The notes beneath the pieces were generated by a model. The model worked only from the letters and a program-made list of their open reading frames with translations, was not told the DNA's origin and did not search any database. Of a stretch of DNA of 64,000 nucleotides, positions 60,425-64,000 are shown piece by piece. Source of the stretch: Carnegiea gigantea (lineage: Eukaryota > Streptophyta > Magnoliopsida > Caryophyllales > Cactaceae). The stretch's first letter is position 1. Every line of letters begins with the position of its first letter. The position numbers were made by a program, and so were the translations under genes. The stretch is from NCBI GenBank assembly GCA_029747015.1, contig JAKOGI010001962.1:62001-126000 (forward strand), written 5' to 3'.

Positions 60425-61640
60425 AGTACCTGAAGATTCGGATCGCCCTAAAAGGGAATGAATAGGGTGATTGTAAAAATTAAATTAAAATCAAAAGCAA
60501 ATTCATAAATTAAATAGAGACAACGCACAATAATATTTTTATGAGATTGGACTTCAATTAGACTTAAATCTTTATCTAGAGTTATCCAACTCTAGGATTT
60601 GAGATCTATACTTCTCTTATTAAGATGAACTCTTTAATAATCTCTCAGGATTTCCCCACTATTGAGATCCTAACACTTAAATCAATCTCTTTAGTTAAGT
60701 TTGGGGAAGTTGGCCTCACAACTCCCAAGTTCACTTCTTAACAAAGAACAATTTCTCAAAACTCGACTTTAGATCTCAAAACAATGTTGAGAACAATAGT
60801 TCAATGCGTAAATTCAGCACTTTTTTTTTCACTTGAATGGGATTCTTTACTTTTGCTCTTGTGGCCTCTATTTATAGACTAAGTTCTCATGGCTTCATTC
60901 AGTCAAGAAAGGAAGTTTCTGATCAGAATATGTTGAAATCTCATTTTAAGTCCCTGAAATCTTCCTTGCAGATTCTGATTTGATTTTCTATCAAATTAAT
61001 CACGGCAATTAATGATATAAATCAGCAATTAATCTTTTTTCCGGCTCGTGTAATATAGATATTGCTTGGTATTATTTCAAGCCACAAAAAAAAAAAAAAA
61101 AACAAGTGATCTCATTTTTGTGGTTGGTATGTCATCATCATAATTTGCTTTGCATTTTCGTAATGATTCCCACGTGATCTTTTATCAGCACAATCAGCCT
61201 GATTTTATTATTTAGCTGAGTCAATAAGATTTTTAAAGATCAAATCACATGGTAAGTCTAATGGGGTTGAAGAGAGCAATCATGATCTTTGTGATTTCTA
61301 AATAAAATCATAGCAAGATAATATTATCTCCAAGAATCAAGTGATTTTTATGATTCTTCAAATTTTGAAATTCAAATTTTGAATAAACTAGATCATGTAA
61401 CAAAATAATTTCTTTAGTTAACACTCCAAATTATCAATCCAATAAAATCATTTGATATTAAATAATACCCACATACCTTCTGTCTATAAACATATGCATA
61501 ATTTACCAGTATAGAAGAACTTCTTCATCCATGCTTATTTTGAATTTACCTACACTCATTTTCACAGTCTAATAACCCATAGTTAATCTCGTGTTTTATC
61601 AAAATCATTTAGCCACTAAGTGAGTCAGCATTAACAAAAA
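60425..61640 (-). repeat. Candidate LTR-like retroelement remnant
   Basis: GGATCGCCCTAAAAGGGAAT at about 60440 recalls the CCCTAGAGGGGGGTGAATAGG block of a common plant repeat. A clean TATA box, CTATAAATAG, lies on the minus strand at 60868-60877. No coding sequence and no paired LTR were found in the window. Confidence 0.35.
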
Positions 61641-63924
61641 TATATTGGACCAATCATAGATATTAGATATGAAGTAGAATAATTATAAAATCAAGTCACT
61701 TTACAATTTCACATATAACACTAATTATATTATTTGTTATCATTAAAATCAACATGTGACTTTTAGAATCAACAATAACATTTTCTTTTTAAAAGCATTT
61801 ACTACATTTCCCCAGTGAATTGGTGTAAAGTAATAGTGGTAATAGTAATAATATCAGTACTATTACTAACTGGCTTAATATAATCTCTTGAGTCAATATG
61901 ATTAAAAGATAGATATCTGCAAGGCAACTAATACTGGTCTAAAAGTAACCTAATACATTGCATTCAACCGGGATCAGTCTTTTTGCCCCTTTCTTCTGCT
62001 TTAATTTCTCTCATGTCTTTATGAGATTTGCAATATAATTTAATATATTAACAGGAAATTACTTTGACATTAACATATCTATATACGTAGTACTGTTGGG
62101 AATCTTGGCTTAATTTATTGGTTGATTAAGAGGCATGAATGTTCTTATTTCTTCCAGCAGAATGAACGAGGAAGCTCACCGCCCATATTGCTCTCCTCAC
62201 TGGTGCTAGGATCATGGCAAAAGACCCACTTACTCTTGTCTTTTGCGTTTTTTTGTATTAATTTGCATGCATTCATTATTTGTATCAAACCTAATTTATT
62301 CATCAGCATGTAACAACACCACCACAATCACCTCCTAATATGAATCCCGCTTTTGCGCGATCTGAGAAAATTCAAATTATGTATGTAATCTTACTTCTAA
62401 AAGGTATCCATGCCCGTAAAGAGATTGATTTCAAGATACCCACAAAAAAAGATTTTTTGAAAACATTTTATAGAAGAAGAATTCTGTGAAAACAATTTAT
62501 AGAAAAAAAAACTAATGATAAGCAGTAAGGGATAAACTAAGGAATACCTCATTAGCATTCAACAATATTTATTCTTATTGATCAACACCAATCAGCACTA
62601 ATAAGTACTTAATCATATTTTCTTCTTACAATTTTTAGTCCTAATTTCAGTGCGCACTTATATATTAACACCCGTCAACACTTATCAATAAGAGGTTGCT
62701 TATGATAAGCTTAAAAGCACATGCCTAACTCTTTTTCTTTATCCCCCCTCCAAACTTTTACGTCACTGTATATTGAGAACGGTTATCTAACCCTATGTAT
62801 TTTGCCTTTTATACTTTGTTAGTAACATAAAAAAGAAAGCGAAAACAAACTCGTTCCCCTTTCGTTTTAAATCTAAACGCAATGTTCACTTAAGCCATAT
62901 AGTTTTCTATATGCTGATCGAGCAAAAGAAGAGTATAAACTACAAAGACAAGTTCTTTTTTTTCGAATGAAACTGATGAATTAGAAGTGATAATCAGCCA
63001 AGGAAATAGTACAATAAGAAAAATGAGATTTATAATTCTAAAAACATACTATGAAAATGTCTTATGTAAAAACTAAAATAGTAAAATTAAGTTACACTGA
63101 ACATGCACAAAGGTTAAAATTAAGCCTAGAATGTGCTGGCCGGTAGTGAAGTGGGGAAGCAGGCCCACCTGGGTACATACAAGCAAACAAAAGAATGCCT
63201 AATAATTGCAACAAGATTCTGATTTGGAATCACAAATCTATATTAAGAGGCCTAATTAAACAGGGATCACGGATTTAAATATATACTAAGGGAAAAGTTC
63301 GAGTTTTAGAAGAGTCAAATTACGATAACCAAAGCCAAGGACAGAGGGTCAGGGAATGATGAGAAGTGGCGCATGGGAAACTGAACAGCCAACTGTGAGA
63401 AAGAAAAACCAGGTAAACAAGGTGGGCCTTAATTAGACTGATCAACATTAACTACTAATTCTACCGCTATTAGGTGAACACATCGACACGGGAATGCAAG
63501 TACTCATCGAATTTACGCAGCCTTGTGAAATCCCATAAAAAGCAGAATATATATATTTGGACAGACAGGAAGAAAGAGAGAGTGTGGGCACCATTATTGA
63601 GAAGAAAGAGGCGACTTTAAGAATCACCAAAGGGCAATGACTCCTACCTTGAATGAATGAACTGATGATGATCATCTTGTGATCATTTTCGCCTTCCCCA
63701 GTTGCATTCTCATTCTCTCTCCTTTTTTTCTGTCAGACAAAGTTTTGTCAAACTTTAATTCAATAACATCCATAGACTTATGGACTTTCTTCCTTGTCCT
63801 TTCTCCATCTTCCATCTCAATACCTGCAGTCCCTAGCTAGCTTCCCACCACATTTTTATTTTTAATTAATCTTCGGAATTAAACACATTAATCCAACAAA
63901 TATAGGAGTAGTTGTTGATGTGGG
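61641..63924. other. Intergenic, no gene seen
   Basis: Degenerate TTGATCAACACCAATCAGC-like repeats at about 62560-62700. Purine-rich low-GC sequence follows. The frame at 63448-63675 has no recognisable domain. Confidence 0.5.
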
Positions 63925-64000
63925 CACGTTGGCAAAACAGCTGTTCATCGTCAACTATTTGTATTAACTGGTAGTTATTAGCAGTTTAATCAGTCATTTT
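63925..64000. mobile_element. Possible third copy of the intron 3 MITE family, cut by the window end
   Basis: GTTGGCAAAACAGCTGTT and the following AACTGGTAGTTATTAGCAG resemble the left end of the element at 50685. The rest is outside the window. Confidence 0.35.

Noticed and set aside
63448..63675. Possible microRNA precursor or small protein near the window end
   Set aside because: I compared it with common plant microRNAs from memory and found no match, and no clear long hairpin was visible.

Overview
This is a plant nuclear DNA window, almost certainly from a dicot. It is AT-rich and gene-poor. It carries spliced genes with GT-AG introns, a nuclear-encoded chloroplast ribosomal protein, a plant nitrate reductase and many plant-type transposable elements. 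The nitrate reductase N-terminus gives only a weak impression of Caryophyllales, so I do not name a species.

Layout. 1-23.9 kb: no intact gene. It holds a LINE remnant, SINE/TRIM-like copies, a 4.5-kb decayed Copia-type LTR element with a probable 5-bp target duplication, a ~1-kb hAT derivative, and a dense cluster of small elements whose ends resemble GGGCCTGTTCTTTTCGT. 23.9-32.1 kb: two paralogous genes for MEI2-like proteins with only the C-terminal RRM, arranged tail to tail with the same exon structure; a broken gene fragment lies between them. 33.7-40.9 kb: a gene cluster on the minus strand, with a membrane RING-H2 E3 ligase, chloroplast ribosomal protein S13 (3 exons), a secreted Pro-rich repeat protein and a 10-cysteine defensin-like peptide. 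41-49.3 kb: no gene; it contains a hAT MITE with a perfect 8-bp target duplication. 49.3-55.2 kb: a complete four-exon nitrate reductase gene (906 aa, minus strand). 55.2-64 kb: no gene; MITE, SINE and retroelement remnants.

The seven protein genes do not form a pathway. The two MEI2-like genes are a duplicated pair and the rest are independent. Exon coordinates were worked out by hand from splice sites, reading-frame phase and protein conservation. The most unusual content is (i) the paralog pair, with a PABP-binding-like PAM2 motif clear in only one copy and CT microsatellites abutting 5' splice sites in both; (ii) a family of small elements sharing one terminal inverted repeat but filled with unrelated short degenerate repeats; (iii) a Copia-derived element carrying an array of palindromic ATGAA-N5-TTCAT motifs and an unexplained GC-rich block; and (iv) the repetitive secreted Pro-rich protein.
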